Source: Osmia lignaria lignaria (lineage: Eukaryota > Arthropoda > Insecta > Hymenoptera > Megachilidae). Taken from it: 64,000 nucleotides of DNA. Positions 23,982 through 36,589 of this stretch are shown in pieces. The stretch covers positions 12,773,501-12,837,500 of the forward strand of contig NW_027478166.1 of assembly GCF_051020975.1 (NCBI RefSeq), written 5' to 3'. Every line of letters starts with the position of its first letter. The stretch's first letter is position 1. A program made the position numbers and the translations under genes. Below the pieces are notes generated by a model. It searched no databases and had not been told where the DNA came from. It saw only the letters and a list, made by a program, of their open reading frames with translations.

Positions 23982-25422
23982 CCCTTTTTGTAGAGAATTA
24001 AGTTTCCTACAATTTATGTTCTATGATATTTTTTGATCAGATGCGTAGTTCTCGAGATATATCAAGATATTTAAAAGTTCCGAAGCCGCACCAACATAAT
24101 AGAGATACAGAAACACCGTGGCCCCTCTCTTTGAGATAACTCTGCACTATTGCAAGCTGCAAATGCCACTTCCAGCTTAGCTGTGCAGAAGAAGAACAAC
24201 AAGAGGAAGAAATATCTCGAAATATGTCCGTCAGGCCCCTTCCCTTGAGATAAATCTGCAAATATCTCGGAAACGAAGCGAGCTATGGCAAAATGTTTAG
24301 AGACCTTTCTTGTAGAGAATTAAGTTTCCTACTTTTTATGTAGTATGAAATTTTTTGATCAGATGCGTAGTTCTCGAGATATATCAAGATATTTAAAAGT
24401 TCCGAAGCCGCACCAACATAATAGAGATACAGAAACACCGTGGCCCCTTTCTTTGAGATAACTCTGCACTAGTGCGAGCCGCAAATGCCACTTCCAGCTT
24501 AGCTGTGCAGAAGAAGAACAACAAGAAGAAGAAATATCTCGAAATATGTCCGTCAGGCCCCTTCTCTTCAGATATATCTGCAAATATCTCGGAAACGAAG
24601 CGAGCTATGGCAAAATGTTAAGAGACCTTTTTTGTAGAGAATTATGTTTCCTACAATTTATGTTCTATCATATATTTTTTGATCAGAAGCGTAGTTTTCG
24701 AGATATATCGAGATATTTAAAAGTTCCGAAGCCGCACCAACATAATACAGATACAGAAACACCGTGGCCCCTTTCTTTGAGATAACTCTGCACTATTGCG
24801 AGCTGTAAATGCCACTTCCAGCTTAGCTGTGCAGAAGAAGAACAACAAGAAGAAGAAATATCTCGAAATATGTCCGTCAAGCCCCTTCCCTTGAGATAAA
24901 TCTGCAAATATCTCGGAAACGAAGCGAGCTATGGCAAAATGTTAAGATACCTTTTTTGTAGAGAATTAAGTTTCCTACTTTTTATGTTCTATGATATTTT
25001 TTGATCAGATGCGTAGTTCTCGAGATATATCAAGATATTTAAAAGTTCCGAAGCTGCACCAACATAATAGAGGTACAGAAACACCGTGGCCCCTTTCTTT
25101 GAGATAACTCTGCACTATTGCGAGCTGCAAATGCCACTTCCAGCTTAGCTGTGCAGAAGAAGAACAACAAGAAGAAGAAATATCTCGAAATATGTCCGTC
25201 AGGCCCCTTCCCTTGAGATAGATCTGCAAATATCTCGGAAACGAAGCGAGCTATGGCAAAATGTTTAGAGACCTTTCTTGTAGAGAATTAAGTTTCCTAC
25301 TTTTTATGTAGTATGATATTTTTTGATCAGATGCGTAGTTCTCGAGATATATCAAGATATTTAAAAGTTCCGAAGCCGCACCAACATAATAGAGATACAG
25401 AAACACCGTGGCCCCTTTCTTT
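23982..25422. repeat. Partner block of 13036-14474
   Basis: Same order of variants as the first copy, plus a 2-base insertion giving CTATCATATATTTTTT near 24665-24680. The last part of this block (from about 24934) is copied again at an 11-monomer offset, at 28476-29092. Confidence 0.75.
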
Positions 25423-26005
25423 GAGATAGCTCTGCACTATTGCGAGCTGTAAATGCCACTTCCAGTTTAGCTGAGCAGAAGGAGAACAACAAGAAGAAGA
25501 AATATCTCGAAATATGTCCGTCAGGCCCCTTCCCTTGAGATAAATCTGCAAATATTTCGGAAACGAAGCGAGCGATGGCAAAATGTTAAGAGACCTTTTT
25601 TGTAGAGAATTAAGTTTCCTACTTTTTATGTTCTATGATATTTTTTGATCAGATGCGTAGTTCTCGAGATATATCAAGATATTTAAAAGTTCCGAAGCCG
25701 CACCAACATAATAGAGATACAGAAACACCGTGGCCCCTTTCTTTGAGATAACTCTGCACTAGTGCGAGCCGCAAATGCCACTTCCAGCTTAGCTGTGCAG
25801 AAGAAGAACAACAAGAAGAAGAAATATCTCGAAATATGACCGTCAGGCCCCTTCTCTTCAGATATATCTGCAAATATCTCGGAAACGAAGCGAGCTATGG
25901 CAAAATGTTAAGAGACCTTTTTTGTAGAGAATTATGTTTCCTACAATTTATGTTCTATGATATTTTTTGATCAGACGCGTAGTTTTCGAGATATATCGAG
26001 ATATT

Positions 26006-27450
26006 TAAAAGTTCCGAAGCCGCACCAACATAATAGAGATACAGAAACACCGTGGCCCCTTTCTTTGAGATAGCTCTGCACTATTGCGAGCTGTAAATGC
26101 CACTTCCAGTTTAGCTGAGCAGAAGGAGAACAACAAGAAGAAGAAATATCTCGAAATATGTCCGTCAGGCCCCTTCCCTTGAGATAAATCTGCAAATATC
26201 TCGGAAACGAAGCGAGCTATGGCAAAATGTTAAGAGACCCTTTTTGTAGAGAATTAAGTTTCCTACAATTTATGTTCTATGATATTTTTTGATCAGATGC
26301 GTAGTTCTCGAGATATATCAAGATATTTAAAAGTTCCGAAGCCGCACCAACATAATAGAGATACAGAAACACCGTGGCCCCTCTCTTTGAGATAACTCTG
26401 CACTATTGCAAGCTGCAAATGCCACTTCCAGCTTAGCTGTGCAGAAGAAGAACAACAAGAGGAAGAAATATCTCGAAATATGTCCGTCAGGCCCCTTCCC
26501 TTGAGATAAATCTGCAAATATCTCGGAAACGAAGCGAGCTATGGCAAAATGTTTAGAGACCTTTCTTGTAGAGAATTAAGTTTCCTACTTTTTATGTAGT
26601 ATGAAATTTTTTGATCAGATGCGTAGTTCTCGAGATATATCAAGATATTTAAAAGTTCCGAAGCCGCACCAACATAATAGAGATACAGAAACACCGTGGC
26701 CCCTTTCTGCGAGATAACTCTGCACTATTGCGAGCTGCAAATGCCAGTTCCAGCTTAGCTGTGCAGAAGAAGCACAATAAGAACAAGAAATATCTCGGAT
26801 TAAGTCCGTCAGGCCCCTTCCCTTGAGCTAAATCTGCAAATATCTGGGAATCAATGCGAGCTATGGCAAAATATTAAGAGATCTTTTTTGTAGGAAATTA
26901 AGTTTCCTACTATTTATGTTCTATGATATTTTTTGATCAGATGCGTAGTTCGCGAGATATATCAAGATATTTAAAAGTTCCGAAGCCGCACCAACATAAT
27001 AGAGATACAGAAACAGCGTGGCCCCTTTCTGCGAGATAACACTGCACCATTGCGAGCTGGAAATGCCACTTCCAGTTTAGCTGTGCAGACGAAGAACAAC
27101 AAGAAGAAGAAATATCTCGAAATATGTCCGTCAGGCCCGATCCTTTGAGCTGAATCTGCAAATATCTCGGAAACAATGCGAGCTATGGCAAAACGTTGAG
27201 AGACCTTTTTTGTAGGAAATTAAGTTTCCTACTTTTTATGTTCTATGATATTTTTTGATCAGATGCGTAGTTCTCGAGATATATCAAGATATTTAAAAGT
27301 TCCGAAGCCGCACCAACATAATAGAGATACAGAAACACCGTGGCCCCTTTCTTTGAGATAACTCTGCACTATTGCGAGCTGTAAATGCCACGTCCAGCTT
27401 AGCTGTGCAGAAGAAGAACAACAAGAAGAAGAAATATCTCGAAATATGTC
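26006..27450. repeat. 4.5-monomer block copied at 9-monomer offset (2898 bp) to 28904-30348
   Basis: I found no difference between the copies in about 1.44 kb, including a strongly diverged monomer (26615-26936). Shared markers are GAGACCCTTTTTG, TTGCAAGCTGC, CTTTCTGCGAGATAAC, GCACAATAAGAACAAG, CTCGGATTAAGTCC, CTGGGAATCAATGCG, CAGACGAAGAAC and GGCCCGATCCTTTGAGC. The copies part at about 27450 (CGTTCC against CCTTCCC). Confidence 0.85.
26615..26936. repeat. Diverged monomer, duplicated at 29513-29834
   Basis: This unit differs from its neighbours at many positions: TTTCTGCGAGATAAC, GCCAGTTCCAGC, GAAGCACAATAAGAACAAG, CTCGGATTAAGTCCG, GAGCTAAATC, CTGGGAATCAATGCG and AAAATATTAAGAGATC. GAGCTAAATC puts TAG in the minus-strand frame. 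The unit at 58166-58487 shares several of these (GAACAAG, GGATTAAGTCC, GAGCTAAATC), so it is a distinct monomer lineage rather than random decay. Confidence 0.8.
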
Positions 27451-28480
27451 CGTCAGGCCCGTTCCTTTGAGCTGAATCTGCAAATATCTCGGAAACGAAG
27501 CGAGCTATGGAAAAATGTTAAGAGACGTTTTTTGTAGAGAATTATATTTGCTACAATTTATGTTCTATGATATTTTTTGATCAGAAGCGTAGTTTTCGAG
27601 ATATATCGAGATATTCAAAAGTTCCGAAGCCGCACCAACATAATAGAGATTCAGAAACACCGTGGCCCCTTTCTTTGAGATCACTCTGCACTAGTGCGAG
27701 CCGCAAATGCCACTTCCAGCTTAGCTGTGCAGAAGAAGAACAACAAGAAAAAGAAATATCTCGAAATATGTCCGTCAGGCCCCTTCCCTTGAGATAAATC
27801 TGCAAATATCTCGGAAACGAAGCGAGCTATGGCAAAATGTTAAGAGACCTTTTTTGTAGAGAATTAAGTTTGCTACTTTTTATGTTCTATGATATTTTTT
27901 AATCAGATTCGTAGTTCTCGAGATATATCAAGATATTTAAAAGTTCCGAAGCCGCACCAACATAATAGAGATACAGAAACACCGTGGCCCCTTTCTTTGA
28001 GATAACTCTGCACTATTGCGAGCTGCAAATGCCACTTCCAGCTTAGCTGTGCAGAAGAAGAACAACAAGAAGAAGAAATATCTCGAAATATGTCCGTCAG
28101 GCCCCTTCCCTTGAGATGTATCTGCAAATATCTCGGAAACGAAGCGAGCTATGGCAAAATGTTAAGAGACCTTTTTTGTAGAGAATTATGTATCCTACAA
28201 TTTATGTTCTATGATATTATTTGATCAGAAGCGTAGTTTTCGAGATATATCAAGATATTTAAAAGTTCCGAAGCCGCACCAACATAATAGAGATACAGAA
28301 ACACCGTGGCCCCTTTCTTCGAGATAACTCTGCACTAGTGCGAGCCGCAAATGCCGCTTCCAGCTTAGCTGTGCAGAAGAAGAACAACAAGAAGAAGAAA
28401 TATCTCGAAATATGTCCGTCAGGCCCCTTCCCTTGAGAGAAATCTGCAAATATCTCGGAAACAATGCGAGCTATGGCAAA
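27436..28480. repeat. Block copied at 15-monomer offset (4830 bp) to 32266-33310
   Basis: Shared rare variants are CTATGGAAAAATG, GAATTATATTTGC, GATATTCAAAAG, GAGATTCAGAAAC, GAGATCACTC, AAGAAAAAGAAAT, AGTTTGCTAC, TTTTTTAATCAGATTCG, GAGATGTATC, TATGTATCCTAC and GATATTATTTGATC. One difference was seen: TCGGAAACG at about 27811 against TGGGAAACG at 32641. Confidence 0.85.
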
Positions 28481-28903
28481 ATGTTAAGATACCTTTTTTG
28501 TAGAGAATTAAGTTTCCTACTTTTTATGTTCTATGATATTTTTTGATCAGATGCGTAGTTCTCGAGATATATCAAGATATTTAAAAGTTCCGAAGCTGCA
28601 CCAACATAATAGAGGTACAGAAACACCGTGGCCCCTTTCTTTGAGATAACTCTGCACTATTGCGAGCTGCAAATGCCACTTCCAGCTTAGCTGTGCAGAA
28701 GAAGAACAACAAGAAGAAGAAATATCTCGAAATATGTCCGTCAGGCCCCTTCCCTTGAGATAGATCTGCAAATATCTCGGAAACGAAGCGAGCTATGGCA
28801 AAATGTTTAGAGACCTTTCTTGTAGAGAATTAAGTTTCCTACTTTTTATGTAGTATGATATTTTTTGATCAGATGCGTAGTTCTCGAGATATATCAAGAT
28901 ATT

Positions 28904-30348
28904 TAAAAGTTCCGAAGCCGCACCAACATAATAGAGATACAGAAACACCGTGGCCCCTTTCTTTGAGATAGCTCTGCACTATTGCGAGCTGTAAATGCCA
29001 CTTCCAGTTTAGCTGAGCAGAAGGAGAACAACAAGAAGAAGAAATATCTCGAAATATGTCCGTCAGGCCCCTTCCCTTGAGATAAATCTGCAAATATCTC
29101 GGAAACGAAGCGAGCTATGGCAAAATGTTAAGAGACCCTTTTTGTAGAGAATTAAGTTTCCTACAATTTATGTTCTATGATATTTTTTGATCAGATGCGT
29201 AGTTCTCGAGATATATCAAGATATTTAAAAGTTCCGAAGCCGCACCAACATAATAGAGATACAGAAACACCGTGGCCCCTCTCTTTGAGATAACTCTGCA
29301 CTATTGCAAGCTGCAAATGCCACTTCCAGCTTAGCTGTGCAGAAGAAGAACAACAAGAGGAAGAAATATCTCGAAATATGTCCGTCAGGCCCCTTCCCTT
29401 GAGATAAATCTGCAAATATCTCGGAAACGAAGCGAGCTATGGCAAAATGTTTAGAGACCTTTCTTGTAGAGAATTAAGTTTCCTACTTTTTATGTAGTAT
29501 GAAATTTTTTGATCAGATGCGTAGTTCTCGAGATATATCAAGATATTTAAAAGTTCCGAAGCCGCACCAACATAATAGAGATACAGAAACACCGTGGCCC
29601 CTTTCTGCGAGATAACTCTGCACTATTGCGAGCTGCAAATGCCAGTTCCAGCTTAGCTGTGCAGAAGAAGCACAATAAGAACAAGAAATATCTCGGATTA
29701 AGTCCGTCAGGCCCCTTCCCTTGAGCTAAATCTGCAAATATCTGGGAATCAATGCGAGCTATGGCAAAATATTAAGAGATCTTTTTTGTAGGAAATTAAG
29801 TTTCCTACTATTTATGTTCTATGATATTTTTTGATCAGATGCGTAGTTCGCGAGATATATCAAGATATTTAAAAGTTCCGAAGCCGCACCAACATAATAG
29901 AGATACAGAAACAGCGTGGCCCCTTTCTGCGAGATAACACTGCACCATTGCGAGCTGGAAATGCCACTTCCAGTTTAGCTGTGCAGACGAAGAACAACAA
30001 GAAGAAGAAATATCTCGAAATATGTCCGTCAGGCCCGATCCTTTGAGCTGAATCTGCAAATATCTCGGAAACAATGCGAGCTATGGCAAAACGTTGAGAG
30101 ACCTTTTTTGTAGGAAATTAAGTTTCCTACTTTTTATGTTCTATGATATTTTTTGATCAGATGCGTAGTTCTCGAGATATATCAAGATATTTAAAAGTTC
30201 CGAAGCCGCACCAACATAATAGAGATACAGAAACACCGTGGCCCCTTTCTTTGAGATAACTCTGCACTATTGCGAGCTGTAAATGCCACGTCCAGCTTAG
30301 CTGTGCAGAAGAAGAACAACAAGAAGAAGAAATATCTCGAAATATGTC
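28904..30348. repeat. Partner block of 26006-27450
   Basis: Second copy, including the diverged monomer at 29513-29834. To its left the sequence switches to an 11-monomer-offset relationship with 24934-25550, so a junction of two duplication histories lies near 28904-29092. Confidence 0.85.
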
Positions 30349-32265
30349 CGTCAGGCCCCTTCCCTTGAGAGAAATCTGCAAATATCTCGGAAACAATGCG
30401 AGCTATGGCAAAACGTTGAGAGACCTTTTTTGTAGGAAATTAAGCTTCCTACTTTTTATGTTCTATGATATTTTTTGATCAGATGCGTAGTTCTCGAGAT
30501 ATATCAAGATATTTAAAAGTTCCGAAGCCGCACCAACATAATAGAGATACAGAAACACCGTGGCCCCTTTCTTTGAGATAACTCTGCGCTTTTGCGAGCT
30601 GGTAATGCCACTTCCAGTTTAGCTGTGCAGAAGAAGAACAACAAGAAGAAGAAATATCTCGAAATATGTCCGTCAGGCCCCTTCCCTTGAGATATATCTG
30701 CAAATATCTCGGAAACGAAACGAGCTATGGCAAAATGTTAAGAGACCTTTTTTGTAGAGAATTATGTTTCCTACAATTTATGTTCTATGATATTTTCTGA
30801 TCAGAAGCGTAGTTTTCGAGATATATCGAGATTTTTAAAAGTTCCGAAGCCGCACCAACATAATAGAGATACAGAAACACCGTGGCCCCTTTCTTCGAGA
30901 TAACTCTGCACTAGTGCGGGCCGCAAATGCCGCTTCCAGCTTAGCTGTGCAGAAGAAGAACAACAAGAAGAAGAAATATCTCGAAATATGGCCGTCAGGC
31001 CCCTTCCCTTGAGAGAAATCTGCAAATATCTCGGAAACAATGCGAGCTATGGCAAAACGTTGAGAGACCTTTTTTGTAGGAAATTAAGCTTCCTACTATT
31101 TATGTTCTATGATATTTTTTGATCAGATGCGTAGTTCTCGAGATATATCAAGATATTTAAAAGTTCCGAAGCCGCACCAACATAATAGAGATACAGAAAC
31201 ACCGTGGCCCCTTTCTTTGAGATAACTCTGCGCTTTTGCGAGCTGGTAATGCCACTTCCAGTTTAGCTGTGCAGAAGAAGAACAACAAGAAGAAGAAATA
31301 TCTCGAAATATGTCCGTCAGGCCCCTTGCCTTGAGATATATCTGCAAATATCTCGGAAACGAAACGAGCTATGGCAAAATGTTAAGAGACGTTTTTTGTA
31401 GAGAATTAAGTTTCCTACTTTTTATGTTCTATGATATTTTTTAATCAGATGCGTAGTTCTCGAGATATATCAAGATATTTAAAAGTTCCGAAGCCGCACC
31501 AACATAATAGAGATACAGAAACACCGTGGCCCCTTTCTTTGAGATAAATCTGCACTATTGCGAGCTGCAAATGCCACTTCCAGCTTAGCTGTGCAGAAGA
31601 AGAACAACAAGAAGAAGAAATATCTCGAAATATGTCCGTCAGGCCCCTTCCCTTGAGATGTATCTGCAAATATCTCGGAAACGAAGCGAGCTATGGCAAA
31701 ATGTTAAGAGACCTTTTTTGTAGAGAATTATGTTTCCTACAATTTATGTTCTATGATATTTTTTGATCAGAAGCGTAGTTTTCGAGATATATCGAGATAT
31801 TTAAAAGTTCCGAAGCCGCACCAACATAATAGAGATACAGAATCACCGTGGCCCCTTTCTTTGAGATAACTCTGCACTAGTGAGAGCCGCAAATGCCACT
31901 TCCAGCTTAGCTGTGCAGAAGAAGAACAACAAGAAGAAGAAATATCTCGAAATATGTCCGTCAGGCCCCTTCCCTTGAGATAAATCTGCAAATATCTCGG
32001 AAACGAAGCGAGCTATGGCAAAATGTTAAGAGACCTTTTTTGTAGAGAATTAAGTTTCCTACTTTTTATGTTCTATGATATTTTTTGATCAGATGCGTAG
32101 TTCTCGAGATATATCAAGATATTTAAAAGTTCTGAAGCCGCACCAACATAATAGAGATACAGAAACACCGTGGCCCCTTTCTTTGAGATAACTCTGCTCT
32201 ATTGCGAGCTGCAAATGCCACTTCCAGCTTAGCTGTGCAGAAGAAGAACAACAAGAAGAAGAAGT

Positions 32266-33310
32266 ATCTCGAAATATGTCCGTCAGGCCCGTTCCTTTGA
32301 GCTGAATCTGCAAATATCTCGGAAACGAAGCGAGCTATGGAAAAATGTTAAGAGACGTTTTTTGTAGAGAATTATATTTGCTACAATTTATGTTCTATGA
32401 TATTTTTTGATCAGAAGCGTAGTTTTCGAGATATATCGAGATATTCAAAAGTTCCGAAGCCGCACCAACATAATAGAGATTCAGAAACACCGTGGCCCCT
32501 TTCTTTGAGATCACTCTGCACTAGTGCGAGCCGCAAATGCCACTTCCAGCTTAGCTGTGCAGAAGAAGAACAACAAGAAAAAGAAATATCTCGAAATATG
32601 TCCGTCAGGCCCCTTCCCTTGAGATAAATCTGCAAATATCTGGGAAACGAAGCGAGCTATGGCAAAATGTTAAGAGACCTTTTTTGTAGAGAATTAAGTT
32701 TGCTACTTTTTATGTTCTATGATATTTTTTAATCAGATTCGTAGTTCTCGAGATATATCAAGATATTTAAAAGTTCCGAAGCCGCACCAACATAATAGAG
32801 ATACAGAAACACCGTGGCCCCTTTCTTTGAGATAACTCTGCACTATTGCGAGCTGCAAATGCCACTTCCAGCTTAGCTGTGCAGAAGAAGAACAACAAGA
32901 AGAAGAAATATCTCGAAATATGTCCGTCAGGCCCCTTCCCTTGAGATGTATCTGCAAATATCTCGGAAACGAAGCGAGCTATGGCAAAATGTTAAGAGAC
33001 CTTTTTTGTAGAGAATTATGTATCCTACAATTTATGTTCTATGATATTATTTGATCAGAAGCGTAGTTTTCGAGATATATCAAGATATTTAAAAGTTCCG
33101 AAGCCGCACCAACATAATAGAGATACAGAAACACCGTGGCCCCTTTCTTCGAGATAACTCTGCACTAGTGCGAGCCGCAAATGCCGCTTCCAGCTTAGCT
33201 GTGCAGAAGAAGAACAACAAGAAGAAGAAATATCTCGAAATATGTCCGTCAGGCCCCTTCCCTTGAGAGAAATCTGCAAATATCTCGGAAACAATGCGAG
33301 CTATGGCAAA
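32266..33310. repeat. Partner block of 27436-28480
   Basis: Second copy with one visible substitution (32642). The copies part near 33310, where this one continues into AAAACGTTCAGAGACC and the CTTTTGCGAGCTGGTAATG lineage. Confidence 0.85.
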
Positions 33311-34839
33311 ACGTTCAGAGACCTTTTTTGTAGGAAATTAAGCTTCCTACTTTTTATGTTCTATGATATTTTTTGATCAGATGCGTAGTTCTCGAGATAT
33401 ATCAAGATATTTAAAAGTTCCGAAGCCGCACCAACATAATAGAGATACAGAAACACCGTGGCCCCTTTCTTTGAGATAACTCTGCGCTTTTGCGAGCTGG
33501 TAATGCCACTTCCAGTTTAGCTGTGCAGAAGAAGAACAACAAGAAGAAGAAATATCTCGAAATATGTCCGTCAGGCCCCTTCCCTTGAGATATATCTGCA
33601 AATATCTCGGAAACGAAACGAGCTATGGCAAAATGTTAAGAGACCTTTTTTGTAGAGAATTATGTTTCCTACAATTTATGTTCTACGATATTTTTTGATC
33701 AGAAGCGTAGTTTTCGAGATATATCAAGATATTCAAAAGTTCCGAAGCCGCACCAACATAATAGAGATACAGAAACACCGTGGCCCCCTTCTTTGAGATA
33801 ACTCTGCACTATTGCGAGCTGTAAATGCCACTTCCAGCTTAGCTGTGCAGAAGAAGAACGACAAGAAGAAGAAATATCTCGAAATATGTCCGTCAGGCCA
33901 GTTCCTTTGAGCTGAATCTGCAAATATCTCGGAAACGAAGCGAGCTATGGCAAAATGTTAAGAGACCTTTTTTGTAGAGAATTATGTTTCCTACTTTTTA
34001 TGTTCTACGATATTTTTTGATCAGATGCGTAGTTCTCGAGATATATCAAGATATTTAAAAGTTCCGAAGCCGCACCAACATAATAGAGATACAGAAACAC
34101 CGTGGCCCCTTCTTTGAGATAACTCTGCACTATTGCGAGCTGTAAATGCCACTTCCAGCTTAGCTGTGCAGAAGAAGAACAACAAGAAGAAGAAATATCT
34201 CGAAATATGTCCGTCAGGCCCCTTCCCTTGAGCTGAATCTGCAAATATCTCGGAAACGAAGCGAGCTATGGCAAAATGTTAAGAGACCTTTTTTGTAGAG
34301 AATTATGTTTCCTACTTTTTATGTTCTACGATATTTTTTGATCAGATGCGTAGTTCTCGAGATATATCAAGATATTTAAAAGTTCCGAAGCCGCACCAAC
34401 ATAATAGAGATACAGAAACACCGTGGCCCCTTTCTTTGAGATAACTCTGCACTATTGCGAGCTGCAAATGCCACTTCCAGCTTAGCTGTGCAGAAGAAGA
34501 ACAACAAGAAGAAGAAATATCTCGAAATATGTCCGTCAGGCTCTTTCCCTTGAGATAAATCTGCAAATATCTCGGAAACGAAGCGAGCTATGGCAAAATG
34601 TTAAGAGACCTTTTTTATAGAGAATTAAGTTTCCTACTTTTTATGTTCTATGATATTTTTTGATCAGATGCGTAGTTCTCGAGATATATCAAGATATTTA
34701 AAAGTTCCGAAGCCGCACCAACATAATAGAGATACAGAAACACCGTGGCCCCTTCTTTGAGATAACTCTGCACTATTGCGAGCTGTAAATGCCACTTCCA
34801 GCTTAGCTGTGCAGAAGAAGAACAACAAGAAGAAGAAAT

Positions 34840-36308
34840 ATCTCGAAATATGTCCGTCAGGCCCCTTCCCTTGAGATAAATCTGCAAATATCTCGGAAAC
34901 GAAGCGAGCTATGGCAAAATGTTAAGAGACCTTTTTTGTAGAGAATTAGGTTTCCTACTTTTTATGTTCTATGATATTTTTTGATCCGATGCGTAGTTCT
35001 CGAGATATATCAAGATATTCAAAAGTTCCGAAGCCGCACCAACATAATAGAGATACAGAAACACCGTGGCCCCCTTCTTTGAGATAACTCTGCACTATTG
35101 CGAGCTGTAAATGCCACTTCCAGCTTAGCTGTGCAGAAGAAGAACAACAAGAAGAAGAAATATCTCGAAATATGTCCGTCAGGCCCCTTCCCTTGAGATA
35201 AATCTGCAAATATCTCGGAAACGAAACGAGCTATGGCAAAATGTTATGAGACCTTTTTTGTAGAGAATTAAGTTTCCTACTTTTTATGTTCTATGATATT
35301 TTTTGATCAGATGCGTAGTTCTCGAGATATATCAAGATATTTAAAAGTTCCGAAGCCGCACCAACATAATAGAGATACAGAAACACCGTGGCCCCTTTCT
35401 TTGAGATAACTCTGCACTATTGCGAGCTGGAAATGCCACTTCCAGTTTAGCTGTGCAGAAGAAGAACAACAAGAAGAAGAAATATCTCGAAATATGTCCG
35501 TCAGGCCAGTTCCTTTGAGCTGAATCTGCAAATATCTCGGAAACGAAGCGAGCTATTGCAAAATGTTAAGAGACCTTTTTTGTAGAGAATTATGTTTCCT
35601 ACTTTTTATGTTCTATGATATTTTTTGATCAGATGCGTAGTTCTCGAGATATATCAAGATATTTAAAAGTTCCGAAGCCGCACCAACATAATAGAGATAC
35701 AGAAACACCGTGGCCCCTTTCTTTGAGATAACTCTGCACTATTGCGAGCTGGAAATGCCACTTCCAGTTTAGCTGTGCAGAAGAAGAACAACAAGAAGAA
35801 GAAATATCTCGAAATATGTCCGTCAGGCCCCTTCCCTTGAGATGTATCTGCAAATATCTCGGAAACGAAACGAGCTATGGCAAAATGTTAAGAGACCTTT
35901 TTTGTAGAGAATTATGTTTCCTACAATTTATGTTCTATGATATTTTTTGATCAGAAGCGTAGTTTTCGAGATATATCGAGATATTTAAAAGTTCCGAAGC
36001 CGCACCAACATAATAGAGATACAGAAACACCGTGGCCCCTTTCTTTGAGATAACTCTGCACTATTGCGAGCTGGAAATGCCACTTCCAGTTTAGCTGTGC
36101 AGAAGAAGAACAACAAGAAGAAGAAATATCTCGAAATATGTCCGTCAGGCCAGTTCCTTTGAGCTGAATCTGCAAATATCTCGGAAACGAAGCGAGCTAT
36201 GGCAAAATGTTAAGAGACCTTTTTTGTAGAGAATTAAGTTTCCTACTTTTTATGTTCTATGAGATTTTCTGATCAGATGCGTAGTTCTCGAGATATATCA
36301 AGATATTT
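34840..36308. repeat. Block copied at 12-monomer offset to 38704-40170
   Basis: Shared markers are GAATTAGGTTTCC, TTTGATCCGATGCG (which destroys the TGATCA site), GATATTCAAAAG, GAAACGAAACGAGC, ATGTTATGAGACC and GGCCAGTTCCTTTG. Differences are GCTATTGC at about 35556 against GCTATGGC, CCGTCAGG against CCTTCAGG at 39684, and a 2-base deletion near 39778 in the second copy (offset falls from 3864 to 3862). Confidence 0.8.
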
Positions 36309-36589
36309 AAGAGTTCCGAAGCCGCACCAACATAATAGAGATACAGAAACACCGTGGCCCCTTTCTTTGAGATAACTCTGCACTATTGCGAGCTGCAAAT
36401 GCCACTTCCAGCTTAGCTGTGCAGAAGAAGAACAACAAGAAGAAGAAATATCTCGAAATATGTCCGTCAGGCCCCTTCCCTTGAGATAAATCTGCAAATA
36501 TCTCGGAAACGAAGCGAGCTTTGGCAAAATGTTAAGAGACCTTATTTGTAGAGAATTAAGTTTCCTACTTTTTATGTTCTATGATATTT

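Larger units (their letters stand above)
10515..26614. repeat. Array domain 2: 50 monomers marked by CTTCTCTTCAGATATA variants
   Basis: This domain is marked by a sub-repeat variant reading CTTCTCTTCAGATATATC, in the monomers starting at 10837, 12125, 13413, 15667, 16311, 19531, 20175, 20819, 21463, 24359 and 25649. I did not see it outside 10.8-25.9 kb. A second marker is the junction TGTTTAGAGACCTTTCTTG with TATGTAGTATG, and a third is TGAGCAGAAGGAGAAC (12447, 21141, 21785, 25327 and 25971, with one further copy at 28869). The GTTCCTTTGAGCTG variant common in domain 1 was not seen here. Blocks are copied at spacings of 9, 12, 14, 27 and 34 monomers. Three of the window's eight indels fall between 22313 and 24670. 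Confidence 0.65.
26615..33698. repeat. Array domain 3: 22 monomers with CAATGCGAG variants and diverged units
   Basis: Monomers here often read GGAAACAATGCGAGC in place of GGAAACGAAGCGAGC. Several have GCAAAACGTTGAGAGACC, TGTAGGAAATTAAG and a TTTCTGCGAGATAAC or TTTCTTCGAGATAAC form of the first sub-repeat. The variant CTTTTGCGAGCTGGTAATGCC recurs in the monomers at 30479, 31123 and 33377. Blocks are duplicated at spacings of 9 monomers (26006-27450 with 28904-30348) and 15 monomers (27436-28480 with 32266-33310). Every unit keeps the 322-bp period, even the most diverged ones. Confidence 0.65.

Noticed and set aside
24660..24690. Target-site duplication or insertion scar at CTATCATATATTTTTT
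   Set aside because: The change is only a net 2-base gain in an AT-rich stretch, fully explained by slippage plus one substitution.
26615..26936. Transposon insertion explaining the diverged unit
   Set aside because: The unit is still 322 bases and aligns along its full length to its neighbours. There are no terminal repeats or target-site duplications.
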